Assembly (NCBI GenBank): GCA_965238025.1
Contig: OZ250162.1
Span: 1,116,001 to 1,180,000 of the forward strand
Direction of reading: 5' to 3'
DNA: 64,000 bases
From: Pelagihabitans sp965238025
Lineage (GTDB): Bacteria > Bacteroidota > Bacteroidia > Flavobacteriales > Flavobacteriaceae
How positions within the stretch are numbered: the first letter of the stretch is position 1; each line of letters opens with the position of its first letter. This document shows positions 25,591 to 34,221 of this stretch, one piece after another. Both the position numbers and the translations under genes were made by a program. The notes under the pieces are model-generated. The model searched no databases and had not been told where the DNA came from. It saw only the letters and a program-made list of their open reading frames with translations.

Positions 25591-28239
25591 TTACATATTT
25601 ACAATGATGAATTCAGAACGTCTGTTCCTGAAGTGTTGTTCTTCGGTACAGCGTACACTGCCGTTACACTCATTTAACAACATTTCTTCACCATAACCAG
25701 TGGCACTTTGTATCCTGCTGGCATCAATACCTTGGGAAAGGATATATTCCCTTGTAGATTTTGCACGCCTATCAGATAAGTATTTGTTGTATTCAGCGGT
25801 TCCTCTTGAATCTGTATGTGATTCAATTTTAATAACCATATTCGGATATTCAGTCATCACTTCAACAAGCTTGTCGAGCTCTTCGGCAGCATCGTTTCTG
25901 ATGTACGATTTGTCAAAATCAAAGAAGATCATTTCTGTCTTCAGTTTTTTGATTCCCTCTTCAACCGCAATCATTTCCTCAAGACGCCTTAAGACTATAT
26001 CTTGATTGATCAATTCATTGTCTTTGGTGGCAACTTCGATATTACTATCAAAATACTCACTTTTCTTTGTTCTTAAAATGTATTTTTTGTTGCTATCTAA
26101 ATCCTCGAACATGAAACTACCATCTTCGCCTGCTTCCATTTCTTTCAACTTAATGCCATTCTCATCCAATAGCTCTACCATGGTTTTTGGCATTAAATCA
26201 CCTGTGACCAACTCGGTCACGACACCAGCAATAGCGTTTAGGTTTTCCGGAACTTTTTCCGGGGCAATACGCTTAAAGGAGTAGATATCGTCATCACCTT
26301 TGCCACCCGCTCTATTCGAGGCAAAAAAGCCTTTGCCCTTTTCTTCATTAACAATATAGGAGAAATCATCCTTATTACTGTTTACGGGTTTACCAACGTT
26401 AACCACGTCAAGAAAGGCTCCTTCCTCGTCCATAGAAACTTCATATACATCCAATCCTCCTAGACCAACATGGCCATCTGACGAAAAGTATAACTTTTCC
26501 TCATTAACAAAGGGGAACATTTCCCGTTGTTCGGTATTAATATCCGGCCCAAGATTTTTTGGGTCTGAGAATTGCCCGTTTTCAAGTACATCAACTACGA
26601 AAATATCGGTTTCGCCTATACTCCCTGGCATATCGGATACGAAATATAACTTTTTGCCATCGGGGCTCAAGGCAGGATGCCCGGTCGAGTAATTATCGCT
26701 ATTAAAAGGCACCTCCCCAGCTTCAGTCCACTCGCCATCTACCTTTTTCGAAACGTATATTTTCAGGTGGTTTACGCCATTTTTATCGCGCTTTAATTTT
26801 TTGCCGTAATTGTTACGAGTGAAGTACATGGTGCTATTATCGGGTGAGAAAGCCACCGATGCTTCATGGTATTTGGTGTTGATTTTCTTTGAGAATTTGA
26901 AAACGTCCTTTAAATCTTGCGTTTCCTCATTTATCTTGGCTACGTATAAATCTAGGTAGGGCTGGTTATTCCATTTATACTGTCTGGTATTTGAGACCAG
27001 CGAATCTTTTGCGGAGGCATAAACGATATCAGTACTATCTAAGAACATTGGAGAAAAATCGGAGTATTCTGAATTAATCGCCATGTTCTTGATATCAAAG
27101 TTTGGCGAGGCAGCTAGAATATTATCCAACACCATCTCATTCGGGGTGGTATCTTCATCTGCGATATCACCTTCTCCCCTACTCATTTTTTTATTGTACA
27201 AACGCATCAGCCTCTTTGCCCTGGCGTATTTACCGGTACCCTTTAATGCATGAGAATACCGAAAGGTATTTTCAACGGAAAGATCCTTGCCTTGTTTTTC
27301 ATATAGTATATTGTACCACTCATAGGCCTTCTCCATATTTGTATTGAAATAATAAGCATCAGCCGCTTTCTGAATGTTCTCGATGGTATAGTCGCCTTTT
27401 CCTTTCTTTAGTGACTGTTCGTATAGTTCCGCAGCCTCTGCATACCACATTTTATCAAAGTAGGCATCGGCCTTCTGTAGCAACTTACTTTTATTTGAAG
27501 ATTCAGAAATAGCCGGTATGGGGTCATTATCCTTTAAATCGTTGAGCATGTCATAGGTGACCTCTTCAACGGCCACATCAACATCGGCCTGCTCTTCTAA
27601 TTGGGCCGCATCGTTAAATGTCGGCTCCTGAGTGATTACAGTTTCGTCTATTTCAATATTGGTATTTGGCTCATTCTCATAAACCTTATCAGTGTTGGTG
27701 GAAGACGTTTGCTCAAATTGATTATCATTGTTGATTTCTGGCCCCTGATTTACTATAGCATCCTCTGCCACCATACCGTTATCAACATGCATGATCCAAA
27801 CATCTTCCTCATACTTATCGTTGAAGTTCGAATTAATGGCATCAATAGCTACCTGCCAATCTCCGTAATGGTTTAAGTAAACATAGTGGAGTTCGGTAAT
27901 GGGATGTTTGATAAACCCGGCACCAAAACCTTGTTTGCTTAACTTGCTAATGGTCTTTTTAAGATTTTTACTTTTGCTAAGCACTGCATTGATGGCATAG
28001 TAACCACTTTTAACATTAGGAAGGTCTTTGAAGGTTCTGTGGGCGATACCGCTTTTTTCCGCAGCTTCCTCAAAGGTATCATCATTTTGAGCAAAGGATA
28101 AAGTTTCGTCGACCACCTCATCAGCATCGTCCATCATGATGTCTGCTGTTTCTACTGCATTCAAAAAATCATCAGGAAGATCCTGCGCACTGGCAAAGAA
28201 TGATAGCATTAAAAGGCTGCAGGTAAATATTTTTTTCAT
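25591..28239 (-). CDS. PorE-like OmpA-family protein: SPOR-like, TPR, PD40 propeller, CRD, OmpA
   Basis: 882 residues with a signal peptide (about 1-18, ending ASAQ). The order is: a SPOR-like domain (about 75-153, GYYAINAVLSK to WIMHVDN), an acidic linker, TPR-like helices (about 250-345), PD40/beta-propeller repeats (about 370-660; HPALSPDGKKLYFVSD, KLYFSSDGHVGLGG, KGFFASNRAGGKGDDDIYSF), a carboxypeptidase-regulatory-like domain (about 672-745) and an OmpA peptidoglycan-binding domain (about 768-882, ESHTDSRGTAEYNKYLSDRRA). TPR-propeller-CRD-OmpA is the PorE layout; PorE links the type IX system to the cell wall. The extra N-terminal SPOR-like domain resembles that of the PorP-like gene at 1-2383. 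PorE itself or a paralogue cannot be decided here. Confidence 0.9.
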   Translation of the reverse strand: MKKIFTCSLLMLSFFASAQDLPDDFLNAVETADIMMDDADEVVDETLSFAQNDDTFEEAAEKSGIAHRTFKDLPNVKSGYYAINAVLSKSKNLKKTISKLSKQGFGAGFIKHPITELHYVYLNHYGDWQVAIDAINSNFNDKYEEDVWIMHVDNGMVAEDAIVNQGPEINNDNQFEQTSSTNTDKVYENEPNTNIEIDETVITQEPTFNDAAQLEEQADVDVAVEEVTYDMLNDLKDNDPIPAISESSNKSKLLQKADAYFDKMWYAEAAELYEQSLKKGKGDYTIENIQKAADAYYFNTNMEKAYEWYNILYEKQGKDLSVENTFRYSHALKGTGKYARAKRLMRLYNKKMSRGEGDIADEDTTPNEMVLDNILAASPNFDIKNMAINSEYSDFSPMFLDSTDIVYASAKDSLVSNTRQYKWNNQPYLDLYVAKINEETQDLKDVFKFSKKINTKYHEASVAFSPDNSTMYFTRNNYGKKLKRDKNGVNHLKIYVSKKVDGEWTEAGEVPFNSDNYSTGHPALSPDGKKLYFVSDMPGSIGETDIFVVDVLENGQFSDPKNLGPDINTEQREMFPFVNEEKLYFSSDGHVGLGGLDVYEVSMDEEGAFLDVVNVGKPVNSNKDDFSYIVNEEKGKGFFASNRAGGKGDDDIYSFKRIAPEKVPENLNAIAGVVTELVTGDLMPKTMVELLDENGIKLKEMEAGEDGSFMFEDLDSNKKYILRTKKSEYFDSNIEVATKDNELINQDIVLRRLEEMIAVEEGIKKLKTEMIFFDFDKSYIRNDAAEELDKLVEVMTEYPNMVIKIESHTDSRGTAEYNKYLSDRRAKSTREYILSQGIDASRIQSATGYGEEMLLNECNGSVRCTEEQHFRNRRSEFIIVNM

Positions 28240-28686
28240 GGTTTGGGATAGTTAATAGGCACGCATTGTCTCATAGTTAACGCCTAAATGGTAAGTTTCG
28301 TATAACAAAGGACTAGTGGTCATACTCATTGCAAAACCTGGTTCATTATTTACTTTTAAACGCAAATGTGCAACTTATGCATATATCTAGCTTAACTTTT
28401 GTTGTGAAAGACGCCAATTCTGTTGAGTAATTAAATCTAAATTAAGGACTCGCCCAATAGTATTTTCTATAAAACGCTGATAATTAGATGATTATAAAAT
28501 ATTATGGAAAATATGCTGTGATGAATGGCTTTCTAGGTAGTGGCCCCGCCAATTTTAACACATGTTGTAATACAAAACAACAACAAAAGAATGCCGCCTA
28601 TGGCCTAACCCAGAAGAAGTGTTGAAACGAAAAACCCCCGGTAAAACCGAGGGATAAAGCCTGTATTAGTTACACTGAACGAAAAA
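28240..28686. other. 447-base intergenic region between OmpA-family gene and tatA
   Basis: It lies upstream of the OmpA-family gene and downstream of tatA, both on the minus strand. It contains the tatA terminator (28628-28652) and must hold the promoter of the OmpA-family gene, for which I see only imperfect TAnnTTTG matches. No RNA gene or credible ORF was seen. Confidence 0.5.
28628..28652 (-). terminator. Intrinsic terminator of tatA
   Basis: Read on the minus strand, CCCTCGGT, a short loop and ACCGGGGG form a 7-of-8 bp stem followed by TTTTT, 35 bases after the tatA stop. Confidence 0.75.
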
Positions 28687-28869
28687 CTATTCCTTTTTCT
28701 CTTCTAATTTTTCATCTTCTTTTGAAGCATCCTTGAATTCTTTGATACCGCTGCCAAGCCCTCGCATAAGTTCAGGTATTTTTTTCCCACCGAATAATAG
28801 AAGGACTACCAGCACAACGATTGCGATTTGCCACGGACCTATTGCCAAAAACATATATAAAGCTGTCAT
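28687..28869 (-). CDS. tatA: Twin-arginine translocase subunit TatA/TatE
   Basis: 60 residues from the ATG at 28869. One membrane helix (about 8-25, PWQIAIVVLVVLLLFGGKK) is followed by the hinge FGGKKIPELMRGLGSGIKEFK and a short charged amphipathic tail. TatA oligomers form the variable channel of the Tat pathway for folded proteins. The frame is open upstream to 28938, but the exact promoter element at 28891-28898 lies inside that extension, so the short form is the real one. tatC is not in the window. Confidence 0.93.
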   Translation of the reverse strand: MTALYMFLAIGPWQIAIVVLVVLLLFGGKKIPELMRGLGSGIKEFKDASKEDEKLEEKKE

Positions 28870-28890
28870 AAGTTGAATTTTAACGAGAAA

Positions 28891-28898
28891 CAAATGTA
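28891..28898 (-). promoter_or_regulatory. TAnnTTTG promoter element of tatA
   Basis: On the minus strand TACATTTG ends 21 bases before the tatA ATG at 28869. Confidence 0.65.
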
Positions 28899-29043
28899 CT
28901 AAAAAAAGCGACGGGATCTCTGTTAATGTTAACGTCATATCATATTTTTAATTGTCCGCATAGGTACATCCCGACCAAATGTTTCATACGATTCGGGATG
29001 TTAGAAATTTCTAAAGATCAACGGTAGAATTCAACAGCATGCT

Positions 29044-29051
29044 TATATTTG
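29044..29051 (+). promoter_or_regulatory. TAnnTTTG promoter element of the M23 peptidase, nearly leaderless
   Basis: TATATTTG ends 6 bases before the ATG at 29058, the same close spacing seen for holB. The alternative in-frame TTG start at 29049 overlaps the element. Confidence 0.5.
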
Positions 29052-29057
29052 TTGACC

Positions 29058-29927
29058 ATGGCGAAAAAGGTTCAAAAGAGAAGGGAGATTCGACGAAAAC
29101 TGCTGCACAAGTACCGCTTGGTCATTTTGAACGAAAGCACCTTCGAAGAGAAAATATCCTTTAAATTAAGCAGGCTTAACGTCTTTGTTACCGGAACGCT
29201 TTGTATTATTGGCCTAATTGGCCTTACCACCCTATTGATAGCTTTTACACCTCTAAGGGAATATATTCCAGGATATTCCTCTACAAAATTGAAAATGCAG
29301 GCCACCAATTTAACCTATAAAACGGACTCCCTGGTACGAGTTTTAAATAATACCAATAGGTATTTAGGTAATGTTAGGATGGTACTGACGGGGGATATTG
29401 AGAATAACAACATCAACAGGGATTCGCTATTTGAGCAGTTCAAGCTTGACCCTGCATCGGTAGATTTAACCCCCAGTAGGGAAGATTCGCTTTTACGGGC
29501 AGAAGTAGCAATGGAAGACAAATACAATTTGTTTGAACGTGTAGCCTCCAACAAGACCATGGTATTTTTTACCCCCTTGAGTGGTACTATTTCCCAGCAA
29601 TTTGATGCCGCGAAAAAGCACTATGCAATTGATGTGGTAGCCCCAAGGGAAACCCCGATAAAATCCGTAGCAGACGGAATCGTTATTTTTGCTGAATGGA
29701 CGGCAGATACAGGCCATGTGATTATTGTAGAGCACAAAGAAGGGGTTCTTAGCGTGTATAAACACAACGGTTCGCTAAGTAAAAGTCAGGGAGATCTAGT
29801 GAGCTCGGGCGAAGTGATAGCTTCTGTAGGTAATACTGGGGAGTTTACTACGGGCCCACACTTGCATTTTGAACTTTGGAACAATGGCACCCCTGTCAAC
29901 CCGACCGACTATATCGATTTTAAATAA
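29058..29927 (+). CDS. M23-family peptidoglycan endopeptidase, membrane anchored
   Basis: 289 residues from the ATG at 29058. A basic N-terminal tail and a single membrane segment (about 48-70, LNVFVTGTLCIIGLIGLTTLLIAF) place the catalytic domain in the periplasm. The M23 (LytM) domain at about 175-285 has the zinc ligands in HYAIDV and HLHFE and the family order TISQQFD, VVAPRETPIKSVADGIV, IIVEHKEGVLSVYKHN, GEVIASVGNTGEFTTGPHLHFE. It probably cuts peptide cross-links during growth or regulates another hydrolase. The GH3-like gene starts 5 bases after its stop. Confidence 0.9.
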   Translation: MAKKVQKRREIRRKLLHKYRLVILNESTFEEKISFKLSRLNVFVTGTLCIIGLIGLTTLLIAFTPLREYIPGYSSTKLKMQATNLTYKTDSLVRVLNNTNRYLGNVRMVLTGDIENNNINRDSLFEQFKLDPASVDLTPSREDSLLRAEVAMEDKYNLFERVASNKTMVFFTPLSGTISQQFDAAKKHYAIDVVAPRETPIKSVADGIVIFAEWTADTGHVIIVEHKEGVLSVYKHNGSLSKSQGDLVSSGEVIASVGNTGEFTTGPHLHFELWNNGTPVNPTDYIDFK

Positions 29928-29932
29928 GCAAC

Positions 29933-31438
29933 ATGTCCTTAAAGTCGTTCGCAGCTAAACTTTTTGCCAGGCACATTGCTCGGAAGACAGCCAAATGGGT
30001 AAATAGCCCAATTGCCACTCAGGAAAAGGTTTTTAAGGACCTGCTGGCAAGTTCAAAAAACACCGCCTTTGGTAAGGATCACGACTTCTCATCGGTAAAG
30101 AACCATTCCGATTTTACCGCAAAAGTACCCATTCGCGATTATGAAGCATTGAAACCGTATGTAGAGCGGGTAGTTGCAGGCGAAAGTGATATAATGTGGC
30201 CCGGCAAGCCCATCTATTTTGCAAAAACATCGGGCACTACCTCTGGGGCAAAATATATTCCAATAACGGAAGAATCCATAAAGAATCAGGTGGAGGCCTC
30301 CCGTAACGCAATTCTAAATTATATTCATGAAACGGGCCATGCTACCTTTGTTGATGGAAAAATGATTTTTCTGCAAGGCAGTCCGGAGCTCACGGAAAAG
30401 AATGGAATTAAACTGGGTCGCCTTTCGGGCATCTCGGCCCATTATGTCCCCAACTACCTTCAAAAGAACCGCCTGCCAAGTTGGGAAACCAATTGTATAG
30501 AAGATTGGGAAACCAAAGTCGACGCCATCGTGGAAGAAACCATGGATGAGGATATGGTTATAATTGCCGGCATTCCCTCATGGGTACAGATGTATTTTGA
30601 AAAATTGAACATCAAAACCAACACAAAAGTCGGGAACCTTTTTAAGAATTTTCAATTGTTTATTTACGGAGGTGTCAATTATGAACCTTATCGTGCCAAA
30701 TTTGAAAATTTAATCGGAAGAAAAGTTGATAGTATCGAGCTGTTTCCGGCAAGTGAGGGTTTTTTTGCCTACCAAAATTCCCAAACAGAGAAAGGGATGC
30801 TTTTACTTCTTGATGCGGGTATTTTTTACGAATTCGTTAAGGCTGATGGCTTTTTAGATGAAAATGTCAAGCGTATTACCTTAAAGGAAGTAGTTCTTGG
30901 GGTAAACTACGTCATGATTATCTCCACCAACGCTGGATTATGGGCGTATAATTTAGGAGATACCATTCAGTTTATTTCCCTTAAGCCCTATAAAATAATT
31001 GTTTCAGGCCGCATTAAACACTTCATTTCTGCTTTTGGGGAGCATGTGATTGCCAAAGAAGTTGAAGAAGCCATGCAATCGGCCATTGCACAAACCAATG
31101 CACGAGTGAATGAGTTTACGGTAGCCCCCCAAATAACACCGCCTAACGATGAATTACCCTATCATGAATGGTTGATAGAATTTGAAAACTTTCCATCCGA
31201 AATGGATAGGTTCATTGAAATATTGGATACTTCCCTTCAACAGCAGAACAGCTATTATTACGATTTGATTGTGGGTAAAATTCTTCAGCGCTTAAAGGTG
31301 ACGCCAATAGCACCCGGCGGATTCCTTGGTTATATGAAATCTAAAGGACGGCTTGGCGGTCAGAACAAAGTACAACGCCTGTCCAATGACCGAAAGGTAG
31401 CCGACGAACTCTCGCATTACCGTAAGGAAAATCCGTAA
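29933..31438 (+). CDS. GH3-family acyl-adenylating enzyme
   Basis: 501 residues. The ATP-binding signature of the adenylate-forming superfamily is KTSGTTSGAKYIPIT (about 98-112); later motifs include LFPASEGFFAYQ, YNLGDTIQF and SGRIKHFISAFGEHV. Plant GH3 enzymes conjugate amino acids to jasmonate or auxin, but the bacterial substrate is unknown. It is separated from the M23 peptidase by only 5 bases and is probably co-transcribed. About 80 bases and a fresh promoter separate it from the next gene. Confidence 0.88.
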   Translation: MSLKSFAAKLFARHIARKTAKWVNSPIATQEKVFKDLLASSKNTAFGKDHDFSSVKNHSDFTAKVPIRDYEALKPYVERVVAGESDIMWPGKPIYFAKTSGTTSGAKYIPITEESIKNQVEASRNAILNYIHETGHATFVDGKMIFLQGSPELTEKNGIKLGRLSGISAHYVPNYLQKNRLPSWETNCIEDWETKVDAIVEETMDEDMVIIAGIPSWVQMYFEKLNIKTNTKVGNLFKNFQLFIYGGVNYEPYRAKFENLIGRKVDSIELFPASEGFFAYQNSQTEKGMLLLLDAGIFYEFVKADGFLDENVKRITLKEVVLGVNYVMIISTNAGLWAYNLGDTIQFISLKPYKIIVSGRIKHFISAFGEHVIAKEVEEAMQSAIAQTNARVNEFTVAPQITPPNDELPYHEWLIEFENFPSEMDRFIEILDTSLQQQNSYYYDLIVGKILQRLKVTPIAPGGFLGYMKSKGRLGGQNKVQRLSNDRKVADELSHYRKENP

Positions 31439-31496
31439 GCCGTAAAATCGCTTAAACCACCGTATTCACCTTGTTCTATTAGAACTAATTTATTCG

Positions 31497-31504
31497 TAAT
31501 TTTG
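31497..31504 (+). promoter_or_regulatory. TAnnTTTG promoter element of the DUF6909-like gene
   Basis: TAATTTTG is an exact match ending 15 bases before the ATG at 31520. An open extension to a TTG at 31502 overlaps it and is rejected. Confidence 0.6.
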
Positions 31505-31519
31505 CTAGGAAATATAAAT

Positions 31520-33205
31520 ATGGGCAAAACAACGAATACTACCCGCGCACAGGAATCTACCAATGCCATTGAGCGACTTTACGTGACCATGCGCCACCTT
31601 TTCAATCGCGGATTTTATAAACCAACTGGGGTTTCCGGAGAAAGCTTGAAAGATGCCTTGCTGCTACTTAGGCCGGAAATATATGGCAGTATCGCAGAAG
31701 AAAAGGCCGAATTAAACGGGCTTATCTATGTTTTGGAACGGTTACCCGAAGGTATAGAGCAATGTAGGTTCATTAATCTTACTTCCGATGAGGGCTATGG
31801 CCGCTCGAATTTTAAGGCAATTATACCCCCAAAGAGAAGGCGTAATTGTTACCGCATTGATGCGGAGCAAATGAACATCGAGATTACAAGGGGTCGATCC
31901 GATATTTATGATATTTTAACGCACCTGACATTTTTGTTTGTTGAGTCGGAGAAAATCGCAGATAAAGTACTTATTGAAGATACTGACAAAACCACCCGTG
32001 ATTGGAAAAAATTGGAGACTGCCGTCCAAAAAGGAAAGCTGACCCAGGCGGAGCGCGAGGTTACCCTGATTCATACGGCAAATGTTTTGGGAAGGTCTTT
32101 TGAGGAGATAATGGAGGTCTATCATTTGTTTGGGACACCAAAAAATCCCGAACGGTTTTTACATATCATTTATTGGCTTGGCAAGTTGGCCATTGAGGAA
32201 GAAATTACCGGTGAAAAGCGTGAGATTAATTTTAGTGCTCTCTTAAGGGAACGTTTGGGGCACCATATACACGGCGAAAGATGGGCAACCGCCATCAAGG
32301 AAACCTTGGCGAAAAATGGATTACTCCACCGCCCTATCCACATCATTAGTGCAAATATGCATAGTGTTATGAATTCCCTTTTTGCCCGTAATGCACTGAG
32401 AAAAGAATTTTCTGGGGACGACACACTTAAGATTTACCAGGCATTGAGTTCTTCCGAGAATAAAGCGTTACGCAATAAGGTGGCCGCCGTTGCCAAAAAG
32501 AACGGAATGCTGGAGATTGATGATTTTTCGGGAACGAATATTGATGTGCAGATATTCGATATGGCTAAATTAGGTAAAGATGCCTGCTGCTATGCTCTTC
32601 CCGAAGGGCTTTCGGATGATAAAAAACCTGTAATATTTGTAATGGATTATGCTTTTGGGGAGCAAGCTTATGAAAGTATAGACGAGTTATTGAAACCCTT
32701 TGAGAATGAAGGCAAGGAGCCAATTTTTATGAATATCGGATCAGTCTCGATAATGGGCAAAGCTGGAATATTGGAGGGGGGAAAGGGTGATTTGATGATT
32801 CCTTCTGCCCACATTTTTGAAGGTACCGCGGATAATTATCCCTTTACAAATGAATTGTGCGCAGCGGATTTTGAAGGGCACGGGCTTCAGGTATTTGAGG
32901 GCGCAATGGTTACCGTCCTAGGCACATCACTTCAGAATAAAGATATCTTAAAATTCTTCCATAGAAGCACATGGAATGTAATTGGTCTCGAAATGGAAGG
33001 TGTCCATTATCAAAAGGCCATTCAGTCGGCCTCTAAAATTCGAAAAAGTATTAGGGAAGATGTAAAGGTTCGGTACGCCTATTATGCTTCTGACAACCCC
33101 TTGGAAACAGGAAGCACTTTGGCTTCTGGCGGATTAGGAACCACCGGGGTAAAACCCACCTATTTGATTACGGATAAAATCTTAGAACAAATATTCAATT
33201 CATAG
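31520..33205 (+). CDS. DUF6909-like protein with nucleoside-phosphorylase-like C-terminal half
   Basis: 561 residues from the ATG at 31520. It resembles a Bacteroidota-restricted family that I recall as DUF6909. The N-terminal half is helical and charged. The C-terminal half (about 340-561) carries motifs reminiscent of the nucleoside phosphorylase / AMP nucleosidase fold: KAGILEGGKGDLMIPSA, and GLEMEGVHY where that family has EMEG, and later YASDNPLETGSTLASGG. Substrate and activity are unknown. The Wzz-like gene starts 4 bases after its stop, so the polysaccharide locus may share its promoter. Confidence 0.7.
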   Translation: MGKTTNTTRAQESTNAIERLYVTMRHLFNRGFYKPTGVSGESLKDALLLLRPEIYGSIAEEKAELNGLIYVLERLPEGIEQCRFINLTSDEGYGRSNFKAIIPPKRRRNCYRIDAEQMNIEITRGRSDIYDILTHLTFLFVESEKIADKVLIEDTDKTTRDWKKLETAVQKGKLTQAEREVTLIHTANVLGRSFEEIMEVYHLFGTPKNPERFLHIIYWLGKLAIEEEITGEKREINFSALLRERLGHHIHGERWATAIKETLAKNGLLHRPIHIISANMHSVMNSLFARNALRKEFSGDDTLKIYQALSSSENKALRNKVAAVAKKNGMLEIDDFSGTNIDVQIFDMAKLGKDACCYALPEGLSDDKKPVIFVMDYAFGEQAYESIDELLKPFENEGKEPIFMNIGSVSIMGKAGILEGGKGDLMIPSAHIFEGTADNYPFTNELCAADFEGHGLQVFEGAMVTVLGTSLQNKDILKFFHRSTWNVIGLEMEGVHYQKAIQSASKIRKSIREDVKVRYAYYASDNPLETGSTLASGGLGTTGVKPTYLITDKILEQIFNS

Positions 33206-33209
33206 CCTC

Positions 33210-34220
33210 ATGTCAGATCACCTACCACCTTCCAATAATCAGACTGCTGATGAAATAGATTTGGGTCAACTGCTCAAATTAATCAAAAAGGGTTTTAAAA
33301 ATCTGGGCAATGTATTCCTGCGTATTTTCCTCTTCTTTAAAAGATATGCGCTCATCCTATTGGGGTTGGCGCTACTCGGAATAGCGATAAGTTTTGGACT
33401 TAACCAAATCATCTCCAAAAAGCTTAAAACGGATGTAATAGTAAGACCTAATTTTGATAGCAAGGATTATCTGTACGGAGTGGTTGAGGAACTCAATGCA
33501 AAAATTAAGGCTAATGATACGGCCTTTTTTAATATCATTGGAATTAAGGCAGAAAATCTTGATGGGTTTGAAATTGAGCTGGAAGCCATTATTTCCGATG
33601 AGCATATGGAGGCGGATGAAAAAGAAATGAAAGTAAGGTATTTAGAAACCCTAAAAGATTTCAAAGACCAAGGTTTTGTTATAGATATACTGCGTTCAGA
33701 GCTTAATGAAAAAAGTATTATCGACTATAAGATTTCTTTTTTATACCTAAATGGGGAGCAAGGCCCTAAAGTAGTTCGGAAACTGATAGCGTATATTAAT
33801 ACCAATGAGTATTTTAATGGCCTAAAAGAGGTATCCGTAAAGAATGCAAAATCCCGAATCGAAAACAATACAAAACTTATTAAGCAGATAGATGAGTTGG
33901 TTGGTAATTACTCAAACTCATTGGCAACACAAACAGCCAAATCAGGAAATAGCACCCTTTATTTCGAAAAGGAAAGCGCCCTTAACGTACCATCCTTACT
34001 GGCCTTAAAAAATAGGTTGATTAAGGAGGTTGAAGAAAAAAACCTTGAAATAAAACAGCAATCTAATTTTATAGACGTCATTAACTTAGGCAATACACAA
34101 GAAGTAAAAAAGCGATTCTTCGGCAATCGTATGTTTATGATTCCCTTATTACTGATGATGGGCTTTATGCTCTATGTGTTTATCAGGTATTTGAATACCA
34201 AGGCCAAGGAAATAGAATAG
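33210..34220 (+). CDS. Wzz-like chain-length determinant / polysaccharide co-polymerase
   Basis: 336 residues. Membrane segments lie at about 45-66 (YALILLGLALLGIAISFGL) and 310-330 (FMIPLLLMMGFMLYVFIRYL), enclosing a mostly helical periplasmic domain; this is the Wzz/PCP layout. There is no C-terminal kinase domain as in Wzc. It would set the glycan chain length together with a Wzy polymerase. The next gene starts 1 base after its stop. Sequence identity to known Wzz proteins looks low, so the call rests on topology and position. Confidence 0.7.
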   Translation: MSDHLPPSNNQTADEIDLGQLLKLIKKGFKNLGNVFLRIFLFFKRYALILLGLALLGIAISFGLNQIISKKLKTDVIVRPNFDSKDYLYGVVEELNAKIKANDTAFFNIIGIKAENLDGFEIELEAIISDEHMEADEKEMKVRYLETLKDFKDQGFVIDILRSELNEKSIIDYKISFLYLNGEQGPKVVRKLIAYINTNEYFNGLKEVSVKNAKSRIENNTKLIKQIDELVGNYSNSLATQTAKSGNSTLYFEKESALNVPSLLALKNRLIKEVEEKNLEIKQQSNFIDVINLGNTQEVKKRFFGNRMFMIPLLLMMGFMLYVFIRYLNTKAKEIE

Positions 34221-34221
34221 G

